From: Gadus chalcogrammus
Taxonomy: Eukaryota; Chordata; Actinopteri; Gadiformes; Gadidae
Assembly: GCF_026213295.1 (NCBI RefSeq)
Contig: NC_079426.1
Coordinates: 19,513,817-19,577,816, forward strand
DNA: 64,000 nucleotides
Direction of reading: 5' to 3'
Shown here: one piece after another, positions 47,791-59,126 of the stretch
Layout of the letters: each line of letters starts with the position of its first letter
Position numbering within the stretch: position 1 is the stretch's first letter
The notes under the pieces: generated by a model
Told to the model about the DNA's origin: nothing
Databases searched by the model: none
The model's input: only the letters and a program-made list of their open reading frames with translations
Position numbers and translations under genes: made by a program

Positions 47791-48059
47791 ATAGAGTAGC
47801 GAAAAGGGGGTAATGAGACCATACAAACCCGCCGTAGAAGAAGGGGACAAGGATCTATACTGCTTCTGGAAGATAAAAGGCATACCCAATATACAACATA
47901 TTAATAGTCAATCGTAAATCCCGTAAAACGATAAGCTTAAAAACCGTCAGCGAGATCGATGAATCACGTAAAAGCAGCTGAGCTTAAAAATACAGACAGC
48001 GAGATCAGTTGAAATTAAGAGCACTCTGCAGCTGTTACGCAGCGAGCCACGAGTGCTTT

Positions 48060-48700
48060 CGTGCTGTACCAACAGCCGTGGTCGATTCACTCTCCGGGGT
48101 CGCTGCGTGACCTGAGTGCTTTCATGTTGAACCACCGATGTGGTCAAAAAACTCACGAGTGCCCTTGCTGTGCCACCGACGTGGTCACGCACTCACCGGT
48201 GTTGCTGCAGCAAATATTGTGTACTTCCGTGTTGAACACCGACGTGATCAATGAACTCTGAGTGCCCTGCACTTGAGCGTTTGATATTATGCCACCGGCG
48301 TGGTAATTAAATTTGCATGTGCCTGAGTTGTGCCCACCGACGTGGTCAACGCATTACCAGGGTTGCTGCAGCGAACGTGGAGTTCTGTGTTGTACCGCAC
48401 AGACGTGCGCAACGAACTCACGAGTGCTTGAGTTGTTCCCACCGACGTGGGCAACGCTCTCACCGGGGTTACTGCAGTCAAACCATGAGTATTAGATAAC
48501 GTGCCACCGACGTGGTCATACTCACGAGTGCCCGAGTTGTTACCACCGACGTGGTCAACGCACTCACCAGGGTTGCCGCTGCAAACCTTGAGTTTTATTT
48601 TTCCTATAATACGCCACTGACTACAGCGAACTCAAGAGTGTTTTCTAGATGATCCACCAACGTGGTCACACTCGCCGGGGTTGCTGCAGGTTAACCTGAG
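48060..48700. repeat. Decayed tandem array, about 105-bp monomer with two CCACCGACGTGG dyads each
   Basis: The near-palindrome CCACCGACGTGGTC or a close variant recurs at 48,069, 48,132, 48,173, 48,237, 48,292, 48,334, 48,394, 48,439, 48,504, 48,543, 48,613 and 48,654. Gaps alternate near 42 and 62 bp, so the higher-order period is about 105 bp. One half-unit carries CACTCACCGGGGTTGCTGCAG, the other CTCACGAGTGCCCGAGTTG. No stable open frame runs through it. Confidence 0.85.
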
Positions 48701-49102
48701 TTATGAAACCGAATTTTGCTTCATGAGTTTAGTACCTGATAACCACCACCACCAGTAGTTGCAAAAAGTGTTGCTTTTGGCAACGAAAATAATGACAAAA
48801 TGTCGTCATCACAAACCTTTATCGTGTGAGAAAAACGAGACGGGACGCAACGTGAATGCTGGGCGTGTGACAATAACTGTAATTAAATACATAGTGCATT
48901 ATATTTCGATAACACTGGAAAGAATATAGACGTGACTAAAACCAATAGAACTAAAATGACAGCTTGACACTAAGACTAGACTAAACCTAGAATGGAAACA
49001 GGCCGCCAGAAACAGCTACAGTTGCAAACGTGTTAAACCTGCCTTGACCGACGTTAGAGAGCATCGTGTGCGCTTGAAGGAAGAACCTTGAATTCGACCG
49101 GA

Positions 49103-49610
49103 TGTAGGATTCGTAGGCTGTGGAAGACCACCTTCCCAGCCGTTTGATTGACGCGTCCGGCAACCCTTGTTCAGCGGCTGTGGTTGAGGGGAAAAACGCT
49201 CTGTCTAGTTACTGGACCAGATGAAATGAGACGGAGAGGTAATAAAGTCTGTCGGCACGAGGACCTTGGATTTATTAAGTAAAGTGGCAACGGTTATACA
49301 GAGTCATAAAGCGTGAGAGATCGAATATGTCTAAGTCCCTAATCAGCACTGATGGTTCGCCCAGAGCTTCGCCTCCGTGGAAGGTCTGCTTCAGAAGAAG
49401 ATCGAGAGTCCCTGTGTGATACAGTCTTATGCTGTATCCTCCTCTCGATGAGGTGTGTGCGTTTGAGGTGTGTGCGGTTCTGTGTGTTTTTGCTTGACCT
49501 TGGCTCCCAGGCCCTGGTATATGCATGTGTATCCCTTGTGTTCCTCCTAACGGGGGAGAGCTTCGAAGTGTCTCCTGTGTGATAAATTAATGTGGCTCTC
49601 CCGTACTTGA
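49103..49610 (-). mobile_element. Endogenous retrovirus 3' LTR, downstream part
   Basis: On the minus strand this continues the LTR that starts at 58,293. It contains an AATAAA (in CTTAATAAATCC, about 49,278) with TATA-like GTATAA about 20 bp before it, and ends in CCTACA at 49,103. It is separated from the upstream part by the gypsy insertion. The end is assigned by the TG...CA rule only. Confidence 0.55.
49607..49610. repeat. Target-site duplication TTGA, left copy
   Basis: TTGA directly before the gypsy 5' LTR; the matching copy is at 58,069-58,072. Confidence 0.75.
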
Positions 49611-50558
49611 TGTAACCAGGTGTAAGAAACACTGTTAATTTAGTACCGTAAAAGAAGAGAGACTGTTTGCTTTGATTATCTTATTTGTTTTGAATGCACC
49701 GCTCAACTCGCATGGTCCCACGTGGGGTACCTAGTTCTCAGCTAGTTCTCAGCAGCCAATCAGAAGCTACGCAGGCCACGCTCAGCCTGTCGGCTCGGAG
49801 AGGAAGTGCAGTCGCGTTGCTCTTCCGGTCTTTTCGGATCTCGGCCCGGGAAGCGAGGGCAGCTGTGTGTTAAGGAGAAGAGGAAAACTAGAGAAAAAAC
49901 CCAGAGTGAAACCTGTGAAAAAGGAAAAAGAGTCGGAGCACTTACCCAGTGGAGGTCCGGAGCCAAGTGGCTGAACGAAGGAGAGTTACGTCGGCTAACT
50001 GCTTGCCTGTCCTCCGGAGAGCTGCTACGAGGTTCGGCATCGGTATGCTCCACCTTGATACACAGAGCAACGGTCAGGTTTCAGTCAGAGGACTGAGAGT
50101 CTGAGGTTCAGGACAACTTCCTGCTGTGAAAGATGGCGAGCCAACTACCCTGATTGAAGATCAGCACCGAGGAGATATTCACGTACACACTCATTCACAC
50201 AAATAATACACTCACATTACACTACAAGGAACCTTGGAATCAGGTGAACTTTCAACAACTCCTTTTATTTTAAGGGCCCCAACAGACATTTTTGTTTTAA
50301 GTGTGCACACTACTTTTTTTATTTTCATTACTGTTTGGTATAATATTTTGCATTTTGTACGAACCAGACAAATTACTTTGTTCACTGTAAAATATAAGAG
50401 TGGCTACTCAATTGTTACTCTTGTGTCTGCCTCATTGTTGTTGCTCAGTACAGTGGCTCCTCTCGAATTTGGTCTCTTCTGATTCTGGTCCTGGTCTTAT
50501 TGGTAGTCCAACTTATATTATACTGTAATTCACTTTTACACTCCTAAAATTGGTTACA
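49611..50558 (+). repeat. Gypsy 5' LTR
   Basis: 948 bp, TGTAACCA to TGGTTACA, near-identical to 57,127-58,068. It contains the GC-rich central part with CAATCAGAAG and, near the 3' side, a long AT-rich U5-like stretch. Open frames within it are incidental. Confidence 0.95.
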
Positions 50559-50562
50559 GAAG

Positions 50563-50580
50563 TGGCGAGCCAGCCAGGAG
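50563..50580 (+). promoter_or_regulatory. Primer-binding site, tRNA-Arg
   Basis: TGGCGAGCCAGCCAGGAG begins 4 nt after the 5' LTR. Its 18 bases are the complement of the 3' end of vertebrate tRNA-Arg(ACG) including CCA. Confidence 0.8.
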
Positions 50581-50606
50581 CCATTTGATTTGAGCATCAA
50601 TATTGA

Positions 50607-52263
50607 AGTAATAAATACATACAAAAGTCTGGTGTCAAAATTCCAAATGCAGTTACTGTCAGTGGAATTACTCAGGTAGCTGAACAAGATGAACAAGTGA
50701 TTGACTTTCTAAAACAGTATGGTAAAATTGAGAGAATCCTTTTGGTTGATGATTCACAGTCCGAGTTCTTTCAAAACCTGATCGTTGAATATGCTAGCGG
50801 TTCAGCCTTAGAAGGTTTAGAACCTCGCTTACCGTACATGTGCATAGCACGAGATGACCCCACTGTTGTCTATGAAGTAAAAACACTCAGTAGCGTGTAC
50901 GTTACCAAGACATACTTAGCTGAGCTCAAGCAACTAGCTAAGATGAGTGGCAAAGACTATTGCGTGGTGTTGAAGGAAATTATGTCTCAGATCGGGGAAG
51001 ATGTTGAAACTATGCAGCCCACAACTGAAGAATCCTCCCCCACACATGTTGAGACCACTGTCGTATCCCCACCCACTCATCAAGAGCAACGGTCTTACAC
51101 CTCATTTCCAGATGCCACACCAAGCAGCAACGGTGCCACTGACCATGTTCCCCTCACCAATGGAAAGAGAGCACCGTACCTATCAGTAAGTGACTTGAAC
51201 CCACCGGACATCCAGAGGGTCGTGGTCGAGCATATTGTGCGGAGGCAAGACGTTGTCCCACACATCCAATCCCAAGTGAGACTCCGCTCCTTCTCCGGCA
51301 ATACTCCCAGACCTAATCATGAAACTGATTATGACACATGGCGCATACACATTGAGTTGCTCCAGAATGATCCTAGCATGTCTCCTCTGCAAATATCCAG
51401 AAAAATCCATGAAAGCTTGCTCCCACCAGCAGCTGATGTAGTTAAAAGCTTACGGCCTGAGTCACCGCCTGCAGCCTACCTACAGCTCCTAGACTCAGCC
51501 TTCGGTACTGTGGAAGATGGAGAGGAGCTCTTTGCTCAATTCCTGAACACCCTCCAAGACCCAGGTGAGAAATCATCCACTTACCTTCATCGGCTCCAGT
51601 TAGCCTTGAACAGAGCAACAAAAAGGGGGGGAGTTACACATGAAGAAGTAGACAAACATCTTACTAAGCAGTTCTGCAGGGGGTGTTGGGATAACACCTT
51701 GCTCAGCGCCCTGCAACTGGAGCAAAAGAAGAGCAGCCCACCCTCATTCTCAGACCTCTTGCTAATGATTCGCTCCGAAGAAGATCGACAGCAAGCAAAA
51801 TCCTGTCGTATGAAAAAACATATTGGCATCACAAAGCAAAGAGCTCAGGTGCAGTTCCATGGCGCATATGTTTGTGAACCAGAGGAGAAAGATGAGAGCA
51901 GTATCAGTGCCATTGAGGATCTGAGAAAGCAAGTGGCAAGTCTGCAAAGCCAACTAACTACATACATGTCACAGAAAAACACCCAAAAAAAAACCAGGAG
52001 ATAGCAGCAAGGGATCTGCAGGGAAGCAACAGAGCAGGATGTCAAAGCCAAATGATACAGACATGCAAAGACAAATCAAAAAGAAACAGACATACAAACC
52101 CAGGCCCTGGTACTGTTTTAACTGCGGCGAAGATGGGCACATTGCCCCCTGCTGCACCGACCCCGCAAACCCCGACCTAGTGGCAGAAAAGAAAAGGCAG
52201 TTGGAAAAAAAACAGCGCCAGTGGGAAGCTCAAAATGATTCAAACTTACCTTTAAACGACTAA
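50607..52263 (+). pseudogene. Gypsy gag, broken by one frameshift
   Basis: The first frame is open from 50,607 (after TGA) to TAG at 52,004 and encodes a capsid-like protein with an N-terminal RNA-recognition-like fold region and a C-terminal coiled-coil-like segment (EDLRKQVASLQSQL). The nucleocapsid part lies one frame over, at about 51,994-52,263, with a CX2CX4HX4C zinc knuckle at about 52,113-52,154. The switch occurs at a run of nine A (51,984-51,992). No in-frame ATG lies before 50,838, so the start is unclear: a near-cognate start, splicing or a lost ATG are possible. The second frame ends at TAA 52,261-52,263, just after the frameshift heptamer. Confidence 0.85.
52251..52257 (+). promoter_or_regulatory. 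-1 ribosomal frameshift site TTTAAAC between gag and pol
   Basis: In the nucleocapsid frame the codons are CCT-TTA-AAC-GAC-TAA, so the heptamer T-TTA-AAC is in the exact X-XXY-YYZ register, 3 nt before the gag stop. Slipping by -1 enters the open pro-pol frame. Downstream, GTGGGAC and GTCCCTC could form a short stem about 17 nt after the heptamer. Confidence 0.85.
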
Positions 52264-55200
52264 CAGTTCCTGTTGTGGGACAAACAGGGGCTGAGGAGAG
52301 TCAACAACGTCCCTCAGACGTAAACAAGGAAGACAAAACCCCTACTGAGATCAACAAAGACATTACACATACAGAGAACATTAAAGCTCAAACATGTTCC
52401 AGCTTACATCATCCAACGCAGGACCAACCGTTTAGACTCCCCAAACGGCTGGTTGGCATCAAGGGCAGAGCCCAAGTGACTGTGAGAGGTGAAGAGGTCA
52501 ACTGCCTTCTTGATTCAGGCTCACAAGTTACCACTGTACCTGAGTCATTTTACAAGCAGCACCTTTCAGAGCAGAAGATTAAGCCGATTCATGACCTCTT
52601 AGAAGTGGAAGGTGCAAATGGCCAGCTAGTGCCTTACTTTGGCTATATAGAAATGACCATAACCTTTCCAAAAGACTTTGTAGGAGTCCCAATAGATGTA
52701 AATACACTTGCCTTAGTTGTTCCTGACACTTCACAGTCCCTCATGCTCATAGGTACTAACACTCTAGATGTACTGTTTGACATTTACTCAGAGACTGACT
52801 TAACCAATCGCCAGCCCCTCCCACACGGCTACAAAGTAGTTTTCAAGGTCATTGAGTTAAGACGGAAGCAGGCAAGCAACAACCACCAGGGGGTAGTAAA
52901 GATGCAAGGCAAGACGCCTCAAGTCATTCCAGCCGGTGAAACTGTAGTGGTGGAGGGAGTTGCCCTTGTCACTGGTCTTCAGGATGAGAAATCCGTCGTC
53001 ATTGAGTATCCATCATCATCCCCCTTGCCAGGTGGCCTGCTGGTAAAATCTGGTCTCGTTGATTTCCCCCAGCTACGGCCCCATAAGCTACCAGTCGTCA
53101 TAAGCAACGAGTCTGACCATGACATCGTCATTCCTGCTAAGTGCATTATTGCAGAGGTTAGTGCTTATCAGACCATCATATTAAAGGAGCACAGCATAGC
53201 CAAGCAATCAGAATCTCTCCAGAGACCTCCAGAGACCCAGTCATCTCAAGAACCCACCTTGAATTTCAATTTCGCTGATTCCCCAGTCCCACTCGAATGG
53301 AAGCGACGCATCACTCAGCAGCTCAACAACATGGCTGATGTGTTTGCACATCATGACCAGGATTTTGGCCGGACGGACCAGGTGCGACACCACATAAAAC
53401 TCTCAGATGAAAGTCCATTCAAACTACGTGCCCGACCAATCCACCCACAGGACATTGAAGCTGTCAGGAGGCACATTAAAGAGCTTCTTGATGCGGGAGT
53501 TATAAGGGAGTCAGAGTCACCATTTGCATCGCCCATAGTGGTAGTCCGGAAAAAGAACGGCCAAGTCCGGTTGTGCATCGATTATAGGCGTCTAAACCTC
53601 CAGACTATAAAGGACGCGTACAACCTTCCAAAGCTGGAGGACACATTCTCGGCCCTAAATGGTTCCCAATGGTTCTCAGTTCTCGACCTTAAGTCGGGGT
53701 ACTACCAGATCGAGGTTGAAGAGGCAGACAAACCGAAGACGGCCTTTGTGTGTCCGCTCGGATTCTGGGAATTCAACAGAATGCCTCAAGGAGTGACGAA
53801 TGCCCCCAGCACGTTCCAAAGGTTAATGGAACGGTGCATGGGGGATATGCATTTGAAAGATGCGGTAGTCTTCCTTGATGACGTCATCGTTTTCTCCAGA
53901 ACCCTTGAGGAGCACGAAGAAAGACTCATGAGAGTGCTAACTCATCTCAAAGAGTTTGGGTTGAAGTTATCCCCAGAAAAATGTGTCTTCTTCCAGACAT
54001 CAGTCCGTTATCTGGGTCACATAGTCTCCAGAAGTGGCGTTCAGACAGATCCTGAGAAGATTTCAGCCCTGAAGACATGGCCTGTCCCCCAGACCCGACG
54101 GGAGCTGAAATCCTTCCTCGGTTTCGCTGGGTACTACAGGAGGTTCGTTAAGGGTTACTCCAGCATCGTAAAGCCCCTCCACAGCTTAACCTCTGGCTAC
54201 CCACCTCCCCACAAGAAATCAAAAGCGAAGCTAACAGATATAAGACAGAAAACAAACCAATACCATGACCCAAAAGAGCTCTTCGGGGGGCGCTGGACGC
54301 CAGCTTGCCAGCAAGCCTTTGAGGCAGTCATCCAGAGCCTCACTACAGCCCCTGTACTAGCCTTCGCTGACCCCCAGAAACCCTATATACTGCACACCGA
54401 CGCCAGTACCACCGGGCTCGGTGCTGTGCTATATCAGGAGCAAGAGAGCCAACTCAGAGTCATAGGCTACGCCAGTAGAGGGCTGTCAAGAAGCGGGAGC
54501 CGCTATCCAGCGCACAAGCTAGAGTTCCTGGCGCTCAAGTGGTCGGTCACCGAAAAGTACAGCGACTATCTGTACGGCAACCAGTTCACCGTTGTAACGG
54601 ATAGTAATCCACTAACTTACATCCTGACAACGGCCAAACTTGACGCGACCAGCTATAGGTGGCTAGCAGCACTATCCACATTCTCCTTCAAACTCTATCG
54701 TCCGGGAAGGCAGAACGGAGATGCGGATGGATTATCACGCAGACCACATGGGATACTAGCAGACGATCTGAAATCACAAAAAGAGAGAGAACGTATACAG
54801 CAGTTCACACAAGATCACCTCTCTGATCCAAACAACATCAATGCAGTCGATCAGTCTGTTGTGAAAGCAATCTGTGAGAGACAGCTCACCTACAGTGTCA
54901 GTCCTGATGATGAGAGAGAGGGAGACACAGATCGTGTTGCTTTAGTGGAGGTTCTTGCCATGTACCCTAGTGCTGTTCCCGACAGCTATGGACAAGAAGA
55001 ACAGTTTGGAGGTCTTCCAACCGTCCCCCATCTCACTGAAGCTGAGATAGCAGCTAAACAGAGAGCTGACCAATGTATAAAGCATGTAATCACCCAGATC
55101 GAACATGGGGACACACCACCTCCCACCTTGCGCACCCAACTTCCTGATCTCCCACTCCTCCTCCGAGAACTCAATCGTCTCGAGCTCCATAACGACATCC

Positions 55201-57081
55201 TGTTCAGGCGACGCCAAGTGGGCCCACAGACAACTTATCAGCTTGTTCTTCCAGCTGAGCTCCGCGACACAGTCCTCACCAGTCTGCACGACCATATGGG
55301 TCACATGGGAGTCGACCGGACACTGGACCTTGTAAGGACCAGATTCTATTGGCCAAAGATGGTCATGAGTGTGGAAAGGAAAGTGAGGACATGTGGCAGG
55401 TGCGTGCGGAGGAAGGCACGACCTGAAAGAGCAGCCCCCTTGGTCAACATTAGGACCACTCGACCTCTTGAGCTCCTCTGTATGGACTACCTGTCCCTGG
55501 AGGCTGAAAAGTGGAACCAAGGATATACTGGTGATCACAGATCACTTCACTAAATTTGCGGTCGCCATCCCAACACCGAATCAAAAGGCCCGCACAGTAG
55601 CAAAGTGTCTGTGGGAAAACTTTATGGTACACTATGGTATCCCGGAGAAGTTACATAGTGACCAGGGTCCAGACTTCGAGTCCTGCACGATCAAGGAACT
55701 CTGTCAGGTGGCTGGAATCCACAAGGTGAGGACAACCCCATACCATCCTAGGGGCAACCCCGTGGAACGATTTAATCGTACCCTGCTTGATATGTTGGGC
55801 ACTCTCCAAAATCAAGACAAGTCCAGTTGGCGTGATCATGTGAGACCCCTGGTCCATGCCTACAATTGCACCAGGAACGAGGTGACTGGCTTCACCCCGT
55901 ACGAACTGATGTTCGGGCGCCAACCTCGCCTGCCAGTTGATCTTGCCTTCAAGTTGCCAATACCAGAGGGTCAACATTCATCTCACTCTGATTATGTGCA
56001 AAACCTCAAGGCACGTCTCAAGGAGAGCTACAAGATAGCCATGGAGAAGGCTGCAAAGATCGCTCTCAAGAACAAAACAAGGTTTGATAAACATGTTACC
56101 GTCTCAGACCTGGAACCTGGAGATCGAGTATTGGTCAGGAATGTCCGCATCCGGGGAAAACACAAGATCTCAGACAAATGGGAACCCACTGTCCATGTGG
56201 TGGTGAGAAGAGCAGGCACTCTCCCTGTATACACTGTTAAACCTGAAAACGCGGATGGTCCCCTAAGGACGCTACACAGGGACCTGTTGCTGCCGTGCGG
56301 GTACCTACCTGCGGAGGAAAATAGTGAGCCTGTGCAAAAGCCGGTACCACGCAGGCCAGGAACTCGTGCAAACCCTGCTGTAGAGGAAGAGAATTCCTCC
56401 GATGAAGAGGATGATGCACTCATTCCTGTTTGGTTAAGTTCCCCTGTCCCCATGGTCAGTGAGATTCCTGTGTACCCGGATCTGTCCATGACCGATGTCC
56501 AAGACACTCGGCATACTGAACCTCCAGGCGTTCGTCCTGTCGAGAGTCCTGTAAATGCTCAAAATGATGACAATCCACCTGAATTTGACAATCCAACCGA
56601 TCTTGACACCCAACCCGATTTTGACAATTTACCTGATATGTCCAATAGTACTTCAGATGGTCCTTTGATGTCCATCAAGTTTAACTCTCATCAGAGTGAT
56701 ACTGAGTACTTATCCGCCGATAGAGTCACACCAACCGAGCAAGCCAATGAACCAGCCTTGATTCAAAATGACTTGCCTGAGGATGATAATCCAGATGTCC
56801 AAGGAGAACAACTTCCAGTTGAGGAGGATGGTTTTAAAGGAGCAGAACTTGAGGAAGGAAAGGATGGAACAATCCCAATGGATACAGAGGAGAACACAGA
56901 TACAAATGATTCTGTCAGGAGATCTGAAAGAAATCGTCAACCACCACGACGGCTTGATTATACAGAGCTAGGAAATCCTTTGATCACAGCAGTGAAATCA
57001 TTCTTTCAAGGACTGTCCACAGCTTGGGAAGAAGTCATAAGAGAAGAACCTGCCCTGACCCCTCGAATAATTTTCCTTTAA
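52258..57081 (+). pseudogene. Gypsy pro-pol polyprotein, one frame break in integrase
   Basis: Domains in order: aspartic protease (DSG at 52,512-52,520), reverse transcriptase (FLDD at 53,871-53,882 with the upstream LDLKSGYYQIE and MPQGVTNAPSTFQ motifs), RNase H (HTDAS near 54,395, later TDSNPLTYI), and integrase with an HHCC zinc part (about 55,285-55,402). The first catalytic Asp (55,485) is in the original frame, which ends at 55,553; the second Asp (55,660) and Glu (55,765) are in the +1 frame, which runs to TAA at 57,081. The break lies between about 55,497 and 55,518, near an AAAA run. The Asp-Glu gap is 34 residues. The acidic C-terminal tail ends with a basic RRSERNRQPPRR motif. No chromodomain was recognised. 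Confidence 0.92.
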
Positions 57082-57114
57082 CTGTATACTATGCACAGGG
57101 ACGTGCATAAGTTC

Positions 57115-57126
57115 AGGAGGGGAGGG
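57115..57126 (+). promoter_or_regulatory. Polypurine tract
   Basis: AGGAGGGGAGGG immediately precedes the 3' LTR; this is the expected plus-strand primer of the gypsy element. Confidence 0.85.
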
Positions 57127-58068
57127 TGTAACCAGGTGTAAGAAACACTGTTCATTTAGTACCGTAAAAGAAGAAAGACTTTGCTTTGATTATCTTATTT
57201 GTTTTGAATGCACCGCTCAACTCGCATGGTCCCACGTGGGTACCTAGTTCTCAGCTAGTTCTCAGCAGCCAATCAGAAGCTACGCAGGCCACGCTCAGCC
57301 AGTCGGCTCGGAGAGGAAGTGCAGTCGCGTTGCTCTTCCGGTCTTTTCGGATCTCGGCCCGGGAAGCGAGGGCAGCTGTGCGTTAAGGAGAAGAGGAAAA
57401 CCAGAGAAAGAACCCAGAGTAAAACCTGTGAAAAAGGAAAAAGAGTCGGAGCACTTACCCAGTGGAGGTCCGGAGCCAAGTGGCTGAACGAAGGAGAGAT
57501 ACGTCGGCTAACTGCTTGCCTGTCCTCCGGAGAGCTGCTACGAGGTTCGGCATTGGCATGCTCCACCTTGATACACAGAGCAACGGTCAGGTTTTTTAGA
57601 GGACTGAGAGTCTGAGGTTCAGGACAACTTCCTGCTGTGAAAGATGGCGAGCCAACTACCCTGATTGAAGATTAGCACCGAGGAGATATTCACGTACACA
57701 CTCATTCACACAAGTAATACACTCACATTTCACTACAAGAAACCTTGGAATCGGGTGAACTTTCAACAACTCCGTTTATTTTAAGGGCCCCACCAGACAT
57801 TTTTGTTTTAAGTGTGCACACTACTTTTTTATTTTCATTACTGTTTGGTATAATATTTTGCATTTTGTACGAACCAGACAAATTACTTTGTTCACTGTAA
57901 AATATAAGAGTGGCTACTCAATTGTTACTCTTGTGTCTGCCTCATTGTTGTTGCTCAGTACAGTGGCTCCTCTCGAATTTGGTCTCTTCTGATTCTGGTC
58001 CTGGTCTTATTGTTAGTCCAACTTATATTATACTGTAATTCACTTTTACACTCCTAAAATTGGTTACA
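57127..58068 (+). repeat. Gypsy 3' LTR
   Basis: 942 bp, near-identical to the 5' LTR. Differences are scattered substitutions and 1-5 bp indels, for example TTTTTTAG in place of TTTCAGTCAG near 57,593. Confidence 0.95.
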
Positions 58069-58293
58069 TTGAGGATGACTGGTGCATTGTCTGAGTGTCT
58101 ACCATTTGCCTGCTTGGGAAATGGGGCCTTGGCTCTGGCCTTGACCTGACTATATTATCATGTTTGTGTTATGTGTTAAAAGTTGACTATATTGTAATGT
58201 GACTGCCATGTGATGTGCTCATCAGGCTAGGGTAGGAGTTAGCTATATTTGTAATGTACATGTGATGTACTCAGCAGGTTATTTTGCCCAACA
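58069..58293 (-). mobile_element. Endogenous retrovirus 3' LTR, upstream part, and polypurine tract
   Basis: Reading the minus strand, GAGGGGGA (58,303-58,296) is followed by TGTTGGGCAAAATAACC from 58,293, as expected of a polypurine tract and LTR start. The LTR continues to 58,069, where the gypsy element begins. The right-hand TTGA duplication is at 58,069-58,072. Confidence 0.5.
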
Positions 58294-58303
58294 TATCCCC
58301 CTC

Positions 58304-59126
58304 AAGTATTAGGGGTACGAGGGATAGGACTCCAGCGCGGGACTACCATTATAACACCATTAGAAATAACAGAAAGAAGGCAAAATGATCATAAAAACAA
58401 ACAACCATGAGCATGGGACTAAAACAACTCGCTGGACCGGGGGAATGGGGAACCACGTGGGAGAAACGCTACCCCTGCTTCAGACATGGGTATGCCATAC
58501 ACACCCCACCTAGGGGGTGGCATCCACCCCGGCCTTACATCGCGAGCAGACAATACCAACAATACTGGCAGCAGATGATACACAACAGAACCAAAACCAA
58601 ACCATAACAACAACAACAAAATGCAACAATAAAACTAACAGTAAACAATAACGATATAAACAAAAATGCAACAATCACACAAACACTACACAATAACAAT
58701 CACAGGAAAGAAATGCAACAATGAAACGTGTCCCTAAATAATAATAATAATATCAGAAAGATATGAGGTACACAACGAATGGCAATCCCCCTCAACCCAT
58801 CCCTAGATGACCACACACTAAGGATGTGAGGAGGAGTTAACTGGTCGTGTAACAATAAGCAATCACACGCATGGGGTATTCAGGGTAGGCCCGGGGCACG
58901 GGAACAACTGAAACCACGGAATAGTCCTGAGCGTCATCACGGGCAGGTGGACGCAAGGCGCCACCTTGGCATTAGACCCTTTTATTCAACTGCGCTCAGG
59001 ACCTCATCTGATAAACGGGCAATCAAGGCCCCTGGAATCTCGCCCGTGTGTATCCCCGAGCTCCATCTAGTGGGACAGCGATATAAACAACAACATTTGC
59101 GTTCCCGGCGTCGGTTGCGTAGACGC
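58304..59126. other. Repeat-derived DNA without recognised coding sequence
   Basis: Includes an A-rich stretch with AACAATA-type repeats at about 58,600-58,760. It is presumably internal retroviral DNA between env and the polypurine tract. No domain was recognised on either strand. Confidence 0.4.

Larger units (their letters stand above)
49611..58068 (+). mobile_element. Complete Ty3/gypsy-type LTR retrotransposon (8.46 kb)
   Basis: Two near-identical LTRs (948 and 942 bp) beginning TGTAACCAGG and ending TTGGTTACA bracket gag and pro-pol in the order protease, reverse transcriptase, RNase H, integrase, which defines the Ty3/gypsy (Metaviridae) layout. A tRNA-Arg primer-binding site follows the 5' LTR and a purine tract precedes the 3' LTR. 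A 4-bp duplication TTGA flanks it. LTR identity is high, with a few substitutions and small indels, so insertion is fairly recent. No env-like frame follows integrase. Frame breaks in gag and integrase suggest it is not autonomous, unless they are assembly errors. Confidence 0.95.

Noticed and set aside
48060..48700. CRISPR-like array of short repeats with spacers
   Set aside because: The spacers themselves repeat with a 105-bp higher-order period, repeats are degenerate, and the context is a vertebrate genome.
49806..50096. 96-codon frame repeated in both gypsy LTRs (also 57,319-57,615)
   Set aside because: Basic, low-complexity translation of LTR DNA. Repetition is explained by LTR identity; a coding role is not supported.
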